DNA of 46,445 bases from JBKECY01 sp047975025 (GCA_047975025.1 JBKECY010000048.1:1-46445), one strand, 5' to 3'; positions 15,161 through 24,364 are shown, numbered from the stretch's first letter. The notes: generated from the letters alone by a model not told the origin. A program made the numbers and translations.

Positions 15161-16231
15161 ATGTTTGATAAACTGGAAGATTTACTCATTCATTTTGAAG
15201 AGATTTTAAATGAGCTAGGTGAACCCAATGTGGCGGATAATCAGGCGCGCTTCCAAAAGCTAATGATGGAGCAAAGCGAATTATCCCCCATTGTAGATGC
15301 CTATAAAGAATATAAAAGCTGTAAGCAGACGGTGGAAGACAGCCTTTCCATGCTGGATGGCGAGTCAGATGATGAGATGCGAGAAATGCTCAAAGAAGAG
15401 CTGGCAGCATCTAAGCGGCGTATTGAGGAGCTGGAGAAGGAATTGATGATACTGCTGCTCCCCAAAGATCCGAATGACCGCAAAAATGTTATCGTTGAAA
15501 TCCGCGGCGGTGCCGGTGGGGATGAGGCCGCTCTGTTCGCAGCTGAAATCTATCGTATGTATGTGAAATATGCAGAAAATCAAGGCTGGAAAACCGAGAT
15601 GCTGAGCTTAAATGAAAATGGTATCGGCGGTTTCAAGGAAGTAACCTTTATGATTAATGGTAACGGAGCCTATTCCAAATTAAAATACGAAAGCGGTGTG
15701 CACCGGGTACAGAGGGTGCCTGAGACAGAATCAGGCGGACGAATTCACACATCTACTGTGACGGTCGCCATCATGCCGGAAGCAGAGGAGATTGATTTCC
15801 ATCTGGATTTAAATGAATGCAAGTTCGATGTGTTCCGTTCCTCCGGGAATGGAGGACAAAGTGTTAATACGACTGACTCTGCGGTACGGCTGACCCATCT
15901 TCCTACCGGAATTGTTATCTCCTGTCAGGATGAAAAATCGCAGCTGAAGAACAAAGATAAGGCGCTGAAGATCCTGCGCTCCAGACTCTATGAGATGGAG
16001 CTCGAAAAACAGCATGATGCAGAAGCAGAGGCAAGAAGGAGTCAGGTGGGAACCGGAGACCGTTCGGAAAAAATCCGTACCTATAATTTCCCGCAAGGAC
16101 GTGTGACAGATCATCGTATTAAATTGACATTGCATAAACTTGACGCTGTTATGAATGGAGATATAGAAGATATTATTGACAGTTTGATAGCAGCGGATCA
16201 GGCAGCTAAATTAGGAAACATGAATAACTAA
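15161..16231 (+). CDS. prfA: Peptide chain release factor 1
   Basis: RF1 recognises UAA and UAG and triggers release of the finished chain. In this 356-residue protein the GGQ motif sits at 231-233 (SSGNGGQSVNTTDSAVRL), and the stop-codon-reading segment is RVPETESGGRIHTST (PxT motif as PET). GGAGGDEAALFA in the middle is also typical. GAAGGAG lies just upstream. Because it reads UAG, its presence argues against UAG being a sense codon genome-wide, which is relevant to the amber codon in the oxidoreductase gene. Confidence 0.98.
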   Translation: MFDKLEDLLIHFEEILNELGEPNVADNQARFQKLMMEQSELSPIVDAYKEYKSCKQTVEDSLSMLDGESDDEMREMLKEELAASKRRIEELEKELMILLLPKDPNDRKNVIVEIRGGAGGDEAALFAAEIYRMYVKYAENQGWKTEMLSLNENGIGGFKEVTFMINGNGAYSKLKYESGVHRVQRVPETESGGRIHTSTVTVAIMPEAEEIDFHLDLNECKFDVFRSSGNGGQSVNTTDSAVRLTHLPTGIVISCQDEKSQLKNKDKALKILRSRLYEMELEKQHDAEAEARRSQVGTGDRSEKIRTYNFPQGRVTDHRIKLTLHKLDAVMNGDIEDIIDSLIAADQAAKLGNMNN

Positions 16232-16251
16232 GCAAAGGAGAGGTGGATACT

Positions 16252-17172
16252 ATGAAAAAAACAACATTAGTGATCATGGCAGCAGGTATTGGAAGCAGAT
16301 TTGGAGGCGGAATCAAGCAGCTCGCCCCTGTGGGACCAAGCGGAGAAATTATCATGGATTATTCCATTCATGATGCGTTGGAAGCCGGATTCAACAAAGT
16401 TGTGTTTATCATTCGAAAAGACCTGGAAAAAGATTTTAGAGAAATTATCGGAAATCGTATTGCTGAGATCCCTGAGGTAGCATATGCATTTCAGGAGGTA
16501 GACAACCTGCCGGAAGGCTTCGCAGTACCGGAGGGCAGAACTAAGCCTTGGGGGACAGGACAGGCAGTTCTGGCATGCAAGGACGTTGTAGATACACCTT
16601 TTCTTGTCATCAATGCAGATGACTATTATGGCAAGGAAGCCTATGTGAAGATTCATGAATATCTGGTACAGGACAGACAGGCAGGAGAGCTATTTGATAT
16701 CTGTATGGCCGGATTTATCCTGGGAAATACACTAAGCGACAATGGCTCTGTTACCAGAGGCGTATGCCGTATTGATGAGTCCGGCTCCCTTGTTGGCGTG
16801 GATGAGACTTCTGATATTGTAAAAGCTGAGGGCGGTAAAGCCGCAATCGATGCTGCGGATGGTCTGCAGCCAATCGATGTGAACAGTCTGGTATCCATGA
16901 ATATGTGGGGACTGACACCGGACTTCTTGGAGGTGCTGGAAGCCGGATTTGTAGACTTCTTAAAAGGTGTGGAGCCGGGGAATATCAAGAAAGAGTATCT
17001 GCTGCCTTCGATTATTGATCAGTTGATCAAAGAGAAGAAAGCAAAAGTCACAGTCTTAAAGACAGACGATGAATGGTTCGGTGTGACATACAGTGAAGAT
17101 AAAGCATCGGTGGAGCAGGCTTTCAAGAACCTGATCGAAAAAGGTGTATATTCAGAAAAACTATTTAACTAA
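16252..17172 (+). CDS. NDP-sugar nucleotidyltransferase family protein
   Basis: This 306-residue protein has the nucleotidyltransferase N-terminus MAAGIGSRFGGGIKQLAPVG, with a variant of the GxGxRxxPxxK loop, and a metal-binding aspartate pair in FLVINADDYYG (about 116-126). WGTGQAVLA before it fits substrate binding. These features place it among enzymes that couple NTP and sugar phosphate to an NDP-sugar, but the sugar and base are not identifiable. ATG 16252 has GGAGAGG about 8 nt upstream; GTG 16243 overlaps it. It lies before glmM, so a role in cell-envelope sugar supply is an inference. Confidence 0.85.
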   Translation: MKKTTLVIMAAGIGSRFGGGIKQLAPVGPSGEIIMDYSIHDALEAGFNKVVFIIRKDLEKDFREIIGNRIAEIPEVAYAFQEVDNLPEGFAVPEGRTKPWGTGQAVLACKDVVDTPFLVINADDYYGKEAYVKIHEYLVQDRQAGELFDICMAGFILGNTLSDNGSVTRGVCRIDESGSLVGVDETSDIVKAEGGKAAIDAADGLQPIDVNSLVSMNMWGLTPDFLEVLEAGFVDFLKGVEPGNIKKEYLLPSIIDQLIKEKKAKVTVLKTDDEWFGVTYSEDKASVEQAFKNLIEKGVYSEKLFN

Positions 17173-17199
17173 CAGAACGTTTTGTAAAGGGGATTTGAT

Positions 17200-18546
17200 A
17201 TGGGGAAGTATTTTGGCACAGATGGTTTCAGGGGAGAGGCTAATCTGGAACTTACAGTGGATCATGCGTTTCAAGTCGGACGCTTTCTGGGGTGGTATTA
17301 TGGACAGCAAAAAAAAGCATCGATTGTGATCGGCAAGGATACAAGACGCAGCAGTTATATGTTTGAATATGCACTGGCGGCCGGATTGACTGCTTCCGGT
17401 GCCGATGCCTATCTGCTGCATGTTACCTCAACACCCAGCGTATCTTTTGTGGTACGTACGGAAGAATTTGACTGTGGTATTATGATTTCTGCAAGCCACA
17501 ATCCATTTTATGATAACGGAATCAAGATTATTAATGGCAATGGCATGAAGCTCGAGCGCGAGGTCGAGGATAAGATCGAAACCTATCTTGAGCAGGGTCT
17601 GCCGGAGATTCCGTATGCGGTGCGCGAGTCCATCGGCAGAACCATTGATTTCGCAGCGGGCAGAAATCGCTATATTGGCTATCTGATCTCTATTCCCAGC
17701 CATTCTTTTAAGAATTTCCGGGTGGGGCTGGACTGTTCTAACGGCAGTGCTTCGACGATCGCCAAAAGCGTATTTGATGCGCTGCGTGCCAAAACATATG
17801 TGATCAATGCAGAACCGAACGGGACGAACATCAACTTGAACTGCGGTTCCACGCATATTGAAGTGCTGGGGAAATTCGTTCGTGACAATCAGCTGGATGT
17901 CGGATTTGCCTATGATGGAGATGCCGACCGTTGTATTGCGGTCGATCATATGGGGCGTGAAATTGATGGTGACCTGATTTTGTATATCTGCGGGAAATAT
18001 TTAAAAGAGCAGGGCAAATTAAAAGATGATACCATTGTGACAACGGTGATGTCCAATCTGGGGCTGTATAAAGCTTTCGACAGAGAGAATATTAAGTACG
18101 TCAAGACTTCTGTCGGTGACAAATATGTGAGTGATGCCATGATGCAGCATGCGTACAGTCTTGGCGGCGAGCAGTCCGGACACATTATTTTCTCCAGACA
18201 TGCGACAACCGGAGATGGGATTTTGACTTCTCTTTTGCTGATGGAAGCAATCGTTGAGCACAAGGTACCTCTGAGCGAACTGGCGAAGGAAGTTACGATT
18301 TATCCGCAGCTTTTGAAAAATGTACAAGTGACCGATAAAGCGGCAGCCATGCAGGATTCACAGGTGCTGCAGGCCGTAGCCGAAGTGGAAAAAGCACTTG
18401 GTGAAGAAGGCAGAGTACTGGTACGCGAAAGCGGAACCGAGCCGTTAGTCCGCGTCATGGTGGAAGCGGCGACGGATCAGATCTGCGCTGAAAAAGTGGA
18501 GCAGATCATTCAGGTCATGGATGCACAGGGATTCATTTTGAGGTAG
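17200..18546 (+). CDS. glmM: Phosphoglucosamine mutase
   Basis: GlmM interconverts glucosamine-6-phosphate and glucosamine-1-phosphate for peptidoglycan precursors. The 448-residue protein begins GKYFGTDGFRGEAN, has the phosphoserine loop MISASHNP (Ser99), metal-binding DGDADR (239-244), GEQSGH, and the phosphate-binding RESGTEPLVRVMVE near the C-terminus. Length and motif order match GlmM; general phosphoglucomutases of the same superfamily are the alternative. It is cotranscribed with the nucleotidyltransferase upstream and the TPR lipoprotein 3 nt downstream. Confidence 0.93.
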   Translation: MGKYFGTDGFRGEANLELTVDHAFQVGRFLGWYYGQQKKASIVIGKDTRRSSYMFEYALAAGLTASGADAYLLHVTSTPSVSFVVRTEEFDCGIMISASHNPFYDNGIKIINGNGMKLEREVEDKIETYLEQGLPEIPYAVRESIGRTIDFAAGRNRYIGYLISIPSHSFKNFRVGLDCSNGSASTIAKSVFDALRAKTYVINAEPNGTNINLNCGSTHIEVLGKFVRDNQLDVGFAYDGDADRCIAVDHMGREIDGDLILYICGKYLKEQGKLKDDTIVTTVMSNLGLYKAFDRENIKYVKTSVGDKYVSDAMMQHAYSLGGEQSGHIIFSRHATTGDGILTSLLLMEAIVEHKVPLSELAKEVTIYPQLLKNVQVTDKAAAMQDSQVLQAVAEVEKALGEEGRVLVRESGTEPLVRVMVEAATDQICAEKVEQIIQVMDAQGFILR

Positions 18547-18549
18547 AAC

Positions 18550-19587
18550 ATGAAAAAGATAATTGTCCTTCTATGTGTCCTCGCTGCCTGTGCCCTGTCT
18601 GTGACAGGATGCAGCCGGGAGGAGCAAAAAGAATATGAGCAGGCGGAGTCGAATCTGAACAAAGGCTATTATGAAAAGGCAATCACAGGATTTGAGTCGG
18701 CTGTTGCGAATGACCTGCATACGGCACAGGCCTACCGGGGCATCGGTGTGGCTCAGTTCGAGCTGGGTGTCTATGAGGAAGCTGTGACAGCGTTCACACA
18801 GGCATTGAACCTGGAGAGCAAGGATACGGCATTTCGCAAAGACGTATTGGCCTATATGGCAACCGCACAACTGAACAATGGTGCCTACGAGGATGCACTG
18901 GCTACGGCAGAACAGCTCGTAGAGCTGGGAACCGATACACAGCATTTATTCTTGTTGGGGAAAATACAGCTGATGCTTGACCAGTATGATACGGCGCAGA
19001 GTTATTTCGAGGAATATCTGAACAATTCTACGACTTATACGGATTATATACGTGTGTATGAAGCGTACAATTCCAGAGAAATGAATGCTGACGGTGACAC
19101 GTATCTGGAAGCTGCGCTGAATATTACACCCAAAACAGCACAGGATTACTATGATCTGGGCTGTGTCTACTACTATCTGGAAAATACGGTGGATGCACAG
19201 AAGCAGCTGGAACTTGCGGTTGATAAGGGCAGTACGGACGTGCTATTTTTCCTGGGCAAGCTGTATCTGGCACAAGGAGATGCGTCAAAAGCGCAGGACA
19301 TCTATCAGACCTGTGTAGACAATGGAGAAAATATTGCACAGGCATACAATGGACTGGCGGCCTGCGCTATACTGGAAGAGAATTTTGACGAGGCACTGGC
19401 CTATATTGAACAGGGACTGGAAGAAGCTGATACACAGGAAACACAGGAACTTTTGTACAGTGAAATCGTTGTGTATGAAAAGCAGCTGGATTTTGCCACC
19501 GCGAAGACAAAGATGGCAGATTATATTGCCCTGTATCCGGAAGATGAAACAGCCCAAAGAGAGAATACTTTTTTGCAGAACCGATAA
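18550..19587 (+). CDS. Tetratricopeptide-repeat lipoprotein
   Basis: A lipoprotein signal peptide (KKIIVLLCVLAACALSVTGC, lipid-modified Cys21) is followed by at least six TPR-like helical hairpins, e.g. NKGYYEKAITGFESAVAND, ELGVYEEAVTAFTQALNLE and QGDASKAQDIYQTCVDNG. It should be anchored on the outer face of the membrane and act as a protein-binding scaffold; partners are not known. It starts 3 nt after glmM, so it is in the same transcript and ends 12 nt before hflX. Other extracytoplasmic TPR proteins act in envelope assembly, which would suit the glmM neighbourhood, but that is inference. Confidence 0.88.
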   Translation: MKKIIVLLCVLAACALSVTGCSREEQKEYEQAESNLNKGYYEKAITGFESAVANDLHTAQAYRGIGVAQFELGVYEEAVTAFTQALNLESKDTAFRKDVLAYMATAQLNNGAYEDALATAEQLVELGTDTQHLFLLGKIQLMLDQYDTAQSYFEEYLNNSTTYTDYIRVYEAYNSREMNADGDTYLEAALNITPKTAQDYYDLGCVYYYLENTVDAQKQLELAVDKGSTDVLFFLGKLYLAQGDASKAQDIYQTCVDNGENIAQAYNGLAACAILEENFDEALAYIEQGLEEADTQETQELLYSEIVVYEKQLDFATAKTKMADYIALYPEDETAQRENTFLQNR

Positions 19588-19599
19588 GGAATCGTATGT

Positions 19600-20838
19600 A
19601 TGATTGAAACACAGGAATATATGGAACGTGTACTTCTGGTCGGAGTACAGACCCACGCAGGAGATGATACCGAACAGTCAATGGATGAACTAGAGGCGCT
19701 TGCTCATACGGCAGGCGCCGTTACTGTGGGGAAAATGATACAGAATCGTGAGAATATCCACCCGGGGTATTATGTGGGAAGCGGAAAGCTTGAAGAAATC
19801 AGGCAGATGGTATACGCTACGGATGCGACCGGGATTATCTGTGACGATGAGCTTTCAGCCTCTCAGATCAATAATCTGGCAAGGGAGCTGGATACCAAGA
19901 TTATGGACCGTACGCTCATCATTCTGTCGATTTTTGCCAAACGTGCGACAACGAGTGAAGGTAAGATACAAGTCGAGCTGGCGCAGCTGCGGTATCGTGC
20001 GGTACGCCTGACCGGGCTTAGGGACTCCTTGTCCAGACTGGGCGGCGGAATCGGTACGAGAGGCCCCGGTGAGAAGAAGCTGGAGATGGACCGCCGGCTG
20101 ATTAAGGAGCGCATTACCGGGCTTAAGCGAGAGCTTGCCGCTGTCCGGGAGCATCGTGACCGTATACGTGCCAAGCGCCAGAAGCAGGGGATTCCGGTTG
20201 CTGCCATTGTGGGCTACACAAATGCCGGAAAATCCACATTGCTGAATCATCTGACGCATGCGGGCGTATTGGAGGAAGACAAGTTATTTGCAACCCTGGA
20301 TCCGACGACAAGACTGCTGGAGTTGGAGGATGGTCAGGCAGTACTGCTGACAGATACCGTAGGGTTCATCCGTAAACTGCCGCATAATTTGATCGAAGCT
20401 TTTAAAAGTACTCTTGAAGAAGCGAAATATGCGGATTTCATCATCCACGTGGTTGATGCCTCAAGCGAGCAGATGGAGGCGCAGATGCATATTGTGTATG
20501 AAACACTGCGTTCTTTGGAAGCACTGGGCAAACCGATCATTACGGTGTTTAATAAAATCGATAAACAGAATCTGCAAATGCAGCTGCGGGATATCAAAGC
20601 GGACCACACAGTCCGGATTTCTGCCAGGACGGGCGCAGGAGTTGATGAGTTAAAACAGGCACTCCGGGAAGTGCTGGGAATGGGCAAAATTGAAATCGCC
20701 CGTTTATTCTCCTATGAGGAGGCGGGGCTGATTCAGCTCATTCGCTCCCAAGGACAGTTGATTTCTGAAGAATATACGGAACAAGGTATTTTCGTGAAAG
20801 CATTGGTGCCCAAGGAAATCTATCATAAAGTGACGTAG
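19600..20838 (+). CDS. hflX: Ribosome-associated GTPase HflX
   Basis: HflX binds the 50S subunit and rescues stalled or hibernating ribosomes. The 412-residue protein has the N-terminal HflX domain (HTAGAVTVGKMIQNR, GSGKLEEI, FDDE-like CDDELS), the Gly-rich RLGGGIGTRGPGEKKLE, coiled linker (LKRELAAVREHRDRIRAKR), and the G domain: G1 GYTNAGKST (about 205-213), G3 DTVGF, G4 NKID and G5-like SARTG. All essential GTPase motifs are intact. It closes the glmM operon, and the nrdD promoter follows. Confidence 0.97.
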   Translation: MIETQEYMERVLLVGVQTHAGDDTEQSMDELEALAHTAGAVTVGKMIQNRENIHPGYYVGSGKLEEIRQMVYATDATGIICDDELSASQINNLARELDTKIMDRTLIILSIFAKRATTSEGKIQVELAQLRYRAVRLTGLRDSLSRLGGGIGTRGPGEKKLEMDRRLIKERITGLKRELAAVREHRDRIRAKRQKQGIPVAAIVGYTNAGKSTLLNHLTHAGVLEEDKLFATLDPTTRLLELEDGQAVLLTDTVGFIRKLPHNLIEAFKSTLEEAKYADFIIHVVDASSEQMEAQMHIVYETLRSLEALGKPIITVFNKIDKQNLQMQLRDIKADHTVRISARTGAGVDELKQALREVLGMGKIEIARLFSYEEAGLIQLIRSQGQLISEEYTEQGIFVKALVPKEIYHKVT

Positions 20839-20876
20839 AAAGCATAGAAAACCAGATATATATTCACAAGAACACA

Positions 20877-20892
20877 CACACTATATAGTGCG
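20877..20892. promoter_or_regulatory. NrdR box 1 (degenerate)
   Basis: CACTATATAGTG (20879-20890) resembles the NrdR box ACACWATATATWGTGT but is 2 bp shorter in the core. Its centre lies 30 bp from that of the perfect box 2, close to the three-turn spacing usual for paired NrdR sites. Confidence 0.7.
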
Positions 20893-20906
20893 AGCTTTAC
20901 AAAAGC

Positions 20907-20922
20907 ACACAATATATAGTGT
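20907..20922. promoter_or_regulatory. NrdR box 2 (perfect consensus)
   Basis: ACACAATATATAGTGT matches the NrdR consensus ACACWATATATWGTGT at every position. It ends 6 bp before the -35 of the nrdD promoter. NrdR represses ribonucleotide reductase genes when dATP is abundant; the nrdR gene is outside the window. Confidence 0.9.
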
Positions 20923-20928
20923 TTTTTA

Positions 20929-20957
20929 TTGACTCACTCTCCTATCTTTGCTACAAT
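20929..20957 (+). promoter_or_regulatory. Sigma-A promoter of nrdD
   Basis: TTGACT (20929-20934), a 17-nt spacer and TACAAT (20952-20957) lie just downstream of the NrdR boxes and about 40 nt before the ATG. Confidence 0.78.
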
Positions 20958-20996
20958 ACAATGCATAGGCAATCAATGCAAATGGGAGGTAACGCT

Positions 20997-23390
20997 ATGT
21001 TTAAGGTCGTTAAGAGAGATGGGAAGATTACGGATTTTATGCTGTTAAAGGTGACAGAGGCGATTGCAAAAGCTTTTATCGCAAACGAAAAGCAGTACAG
21101 TGATGATATGCTGAATTTGATAGGACTTCGAGTGACCTCGGATTTTCAGACCAAGATCGTGGACGAGAAAATCAGTGTGGAAGACATACAGGACAGTGTG
21201 GAAAATGTACTGATACAGACAGGGTACGCGGATGTTGCCAAGGCCTATATCCTGTATCGTAAACAGAGAGAAAAAATCCGCAACATGAAATCTACGATTG
21301 TGGATTACAAAGAAATTATCGACAGTTATGTCAAAATCGAAGACTGGCGTGTTAAGGAAAATGCCACTGTGACCTATTCCGTAGGTGGCCTGATCTTAAG
21401 TAATTCCGGTGCGGTGACAGCCAATTACTGGCTTTCGGAGATTTACGATGATGAGATTGCCAAAGCACATCGTAATGCCGACATCCATATCCATGACTTG
21501 TCCATGTTGACGGGCTATTGTGCCGGATGGTCTTTAAAACAGTTGATTACGGAAGGACTGGGGGGAATTGTGGGCAAGATCTCATCGGCTCCGGCCAAGC
21601 ATTTGAGTGTGCTTTGCAACCAGATGGTCAATTTTCTGGGCATTATGCAGAATGAATGGGCCGGTGCGCAGGCGTTCTCCTCATTTGATACGTACCTTGC
21701 GCCCTTTGTTAAGGTTGACGAATTAAGTTATAGAGAAGTCAAGAAATGTATTGAAGCCTTTATCTATGGTGTGAATACACCCAGCCGCTGGGGAACACAG
21801 GCGCCTTTCTCCAATATTACGCTGGATTGGACCGTACCGCAGGATCTGGCCGAATTGCCTGCTATTGTAGGCGGCCGTGAGATGGCGTTCAAATACAAGG
21901 ATTGTGCTGAAGAGATGGGGCTGATCAATCGTGCCTTTATCGAAACCATGCTGGAAGGTGATGCGCATGGGCGTGGATTCCAGTATCCCATCCCTACATA
22001 CTCCATTACGTCAGATTTTGACTGGTCGGATACCCAGAACAACCGTCTGCTCTTTGAAATGACGGCCAAATACGGAACCCCCTATTTTTCGAATTATATC
22101 AACAGCGATATGGAGCCTTCGGATGTACGCAGTATGTGCTGCCGTCTGCGCCTGGATTTGCGGGAATTGCGCAAAAAAACGGGTGGCTTTTTCGGTTCCG
22201 GGGAAAGTACAGGTTCTGTCGGTGTCGTGACGATTAATCTGCCAAGAATTGCCTACAAGGCGAAAGATGTCTCGGAGTTCTATCAGCGACTGGATCATCT
22301 CATGGATGTATCCGCACGTTCCCTGCATACCAAGCGCCGGATCATTACCAAGCTGCTGGAGGAAGGGTTGTACCCCTATACAAAACGCTATCTGGGAAGC
22401 TTTGATAATCATTTTTCCACCATTGGCTTAATCGGAATGAATGAAGTCGGTCTGAATGCAGTATGGCTGCAGGAAGATATGACAAGTGAGAAGACACAGG
22501 AGTTTGCCAAAGAAGTCATCAATCACATGCGGGAGAAACTCTCAGACTACCAGGAGCAGTACGGAGAACTCTTCAATCTGGAAGCGACTCCGGCGGAATC
22601 CACAACCTATCGGCTGGCCAAGCATGACCGCAGCCAGTATCCCGCTATCCGTACGGCAGGTCAGGCTGGAGAAGTACCGTATTATACGAATAGCTCGCAT
22701 CTGCCGGTTGATTATACCGCGGATATATTTGACGCACTGGATGTGCAGGATGAACTTCAGACACTCTATACATCAGGCACTGTATTCCATGGTTTCCTTG
22801 GGGAGAAGCTGCCGGATTGGCAGGCGGCCGCCTCACTGGTACGCACGATTGCTGAGAATTATAAATTACCGTACTATACAATTTCACCCACATACTCGGT
22901 CTGCAAGAACCATGGCTATCTAAGCGGTGAGCAGTTTACCTGCCCGCATTGCGGAGAACAGGCGGAAGTTTACAGCCGTATCACAGGCTATTACCGGCCG
23001 GTACGTAACTGGAACGATGGTAAGACGCAGGAGTACAAGAACCGTAAATTATATGATACAAAATTTGTATGGAAGACAACGGCGCATGCTGACGCAGAGC
23101 AGCCAGTAGCGCAGCCCTTGGAGGTGCAGGAAAGCCTGCAGCCGACACAAAAGGCAAGCAAGTATTTATTTACGACCAGCAGCTGCCCGAACTGCAGTGC
23201 CGCTAAAATCATGCTCCAACACGAGCAGTACGAGCTGATTGATGCGATGGCGGAGCCGGAGCTTGCAGAACGCTTCGGTATACGGCAGGCACCGACATTG
23301 GTGGTCATTGATGAAACAGGCGTACAGAAATTTGTTAATGCATCCAATATTCAGAAGTATGTGGACGAGCATACTGCCGCCCTTGTCTGA
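20997..23390 (+). CDS. nrdD: Anaerobic (class III) ribonucleoside-triphosphate reductase with C-terminal thioredoxin-like domain
   Basis: NrdD makes deoxyribonucleotides with a glycyl radical and dies in oxygen. The 797-residue protein has an ATP cone (residues 1-95, MFKVVKRDGKITDF), catalytic cysteines in GYCAGWSL and RSMCCRLRLDL, a four-Cys zinc site (CKNHGYL, CPHCG), and the radical Gly near 664 (RITGYYRPV). After a linker it adds about 75 residues resembling thioredoxin/glutaredoxin, with CPNC (about 729-732) and cis-Pro APTLVV. ATG 20997 is used because GGGAGGT lies 7 nt upstream and homologues start MFKVVKRDG; earlier starts overlap the promoter. No nrdG activase is adjacent. NrdR boxes indicate dATP-responsive control. 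Confidence 0.96.
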   Translation: MFKVVKRDGKITDFMLLKVTEAIAKAFIANEKQYSDDMLNLIGLRVTSDFQTKIVDEKISVEDIQDSVENVLIQTGYADVAKAYILYRKQREKIRNMKSTIVDYKEIIDSYVKIEDWRVKENATVTYSVGGLILSNSGAVTANYWLSEIYDDEIAKAHRNADIHIHDLSMLTGYCAGWSLKQLITEGLGGIVGKISSAPAKHLSVLCNQMVNFLGIMQNEWAGAQAFSSFDTYLAPFVKVDELSYREVKKCIEAFIYGVNTPSRWGTQAPFSNITLDWTVPQDLAELPAIVGGREMAFKYKDCAEEMGLINRAFIETMLEGDAHGRGFQYPIPTYSITSDFDWSDTQNNRLLFEMTAKYGTPYFSNYINSDMEPSDVRSMCCRLRLDLRELRKKTGGFFGSGESTGSVGVVTINLPRIAYKAKDVSEFYQRLDHLMDVSARSLHTKRRIITKLLEEGLYPYTKRYLGSFDNHFSTIGLIGMNEVGLNAVWLQEDMTSEKTQEFAKEVINHMREKLSDYQEQYGELFNLEATPAESTTYRLAKHDRSQYPAIRTAGQAGEVPYYTNSSHLPVDYTADIFDALDVQDELQTLYTSGTVFHGFLGEKLPDWQAAASLVRTIAENYKLPYYTISPTYSVCKNHGYLSGEQFTCPHCGEQAEVYSRITGYYRPVRNWNDGKTQEYKNRKLYDTKFVWKTTAHADAEQPVAQPLEVQESLQPTQKASKYLFTTSSCPNCSAAKIMLQHEQYELIDAMAEPELAERFGIRQAPTLVVIDETGVQKFVNASNIQKYVDEHTAALV

Positions 23391-23410
23391 ATGTAAAGTG
23401 GGTTCTACTA

Positions 23411-23445
23411 AAAAAAGACCAGAGCAAAATGCTTTGGTCTTTTTT
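23411..23445. terminator. Bidirectional intrinsic terminator after nrdD
   Basis: AAAAAAGACCAGAGC (23411-23425) pairs with GCTTTGGTCTTTTTT (23431-23445) around a 5-nt loop, with one G-U pair. T-runs occur on both strands, so it serves nrdD and the convergent amidohydrolase gene. Confidence 0.88.
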
Positions 23446-23458
23446 AGAGCGGGAAATT

Positions 23459-24268
23459 CTAGATTCCCAGAAGTTTTCGTGCATTCTCAGAGAGAATCTG
23501 CTGCTCGATCTCCGGTGAAAAGCCCATTGACAAGAACGAGGATACGTCTGATTTCTGGCTGGTCCAAGGAGCATCAGAGGCGAACAGAATCTTGTCTGTT
23601 CCATGGTTCTTGCAGATACGGATAAACTGCTGCTTGTCCATATCCTGGATTGAAATAGCGGTATCCAGATATACGTCACTGCCGACAAGATACTTCTCTA
23701 CCTCATCGTAATGCAGGTGATTTCCCATATGTGCCAGTACGAACTTAGGCGGTGCGACTTCTCGCAGTACATTGAGCAGTCCTTGTGTCGTACAGTGGAC
23801 AAGCTCCGGTGAATATTCATCGAATCCGGTGTGGGTCAGGATGATCATATCCAGTTGTGCGGCTCGTTCGATAATGCGCAGATAGCGGATATCGTCGATG
23901 AAAGTATCCTGGTAATCCGGGTGCAGCTTGATTCCGATAAAGCCTCTGTCTTTTAACTCCTGCAGCTGTCCCTTATAATCCGGTGAATCCGGATGAATCC
24001 CGCCAAAGGAGAGAATATGTGGACCGCCGCTCTCATACGCATATTCGTTGACGCTGGCGGCAAAATCCGTAACGGAAGCAAAATGGGCCGGAGAAGTCAT
24101 GGCGGGCAGGACAATGCTTAAATCTACATTGGCCTCTTTCATGGAGCCGACAAGCCCCTCAATCGTTCCATTCATACTGGGTGTGACTTCAATCAGACTC
24201 TGCAAATGTGACAAAGTTCTGGCGGCTATTTTTTCAGGAAAAATATGTGTGTGGAAATCAATAATCAT
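23459..24268 (-). CDS. Amidohydrolase-family metal-dependent hydrolase
   Basis: This 269-residue TIM-barrel protein begins MIIDFHTHIFPEKIA, the HxH metal motif (His6, His8). Later metal-site segments are GIKLHPDYQ (Lys/His), ILTHTGFDE, VLAHMGNH and ILFASDAPW, the order seen in PF04909 amidohydrolases/decarboxylases such as ACMS-decarboxylase relatives. The reaction is not predictable. It is divergent from the phenylacetate-CoA ligase cluster, and the two promoters share a -35 region, so a linked role in aromatic acid metabolism is possible but unproven. Confidence 0.88.
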   Translation of the reverse strand: MIIDFHTHIFPEKIAARTLSHLQSLIEVTPSMNGTIEGLVGSMKEANVDLSIVLPAMTSPAHFASVTDFAASVNEYAYESGGPHILSFGGIHPDSPDYKGQLQELKDRGFIGIKLHPDYQDTFIDDIRYLRIIERAAQLDMIILTHTGFDEYSPELVHCTTQGLLNVLREVAPPKFVLAHMGNHLHYDEVEKYLVGSDVYLDTAISIQDMDKQQFIRICKNHGTDKILFASDAPWTSQKSDVSSFLSMGFSPEIEQQILSENARKLLGI

Positions 24269-24312
24269 AGGTTATAATCCTCTCTGTATGATACGTGCTC
24301 GTGCTTGAATTC

Positions 24313-24341
24313 ATTATACACTATCTGATTAGGGGTTTCAA
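24313..24341 (-). promoter_or_regulatory. Promoter of the amidohydrolase gene
   Basis: On the minus strand TTGAAA (24336-24341), a 17-nt spacer and TATAAT (24313-24318). The -35 hexamer is the same six bases used on the opposite strand by the paaK promoter. Confidence 0.68.
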
Positions 24342-24364
24342 TTAGGGAATAAAAATGGTACAAT
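24336..24364 (+). promoter_or_regulatory. Promoter of the paaK/ACT cluster
   Basis: TTTCAA (24336-24341), a 17-nt spacer and TGG-TACAAT (-10 at 24359-24364) lie about 30 nt before the ATG at 24395. The -35 fully overlaps that of the divergent amidohydrolase gene, so the two promoters probably exclude each other. Confidence 0.62.

Noticed and set aside
20871..20922. Simple AT/CA-rich low-complexity stretch after hflX
   Set aside because: The second half matches the NrdR consensus exactly and sits at the right place before nrdD, so it was called as regulatory sites instead.
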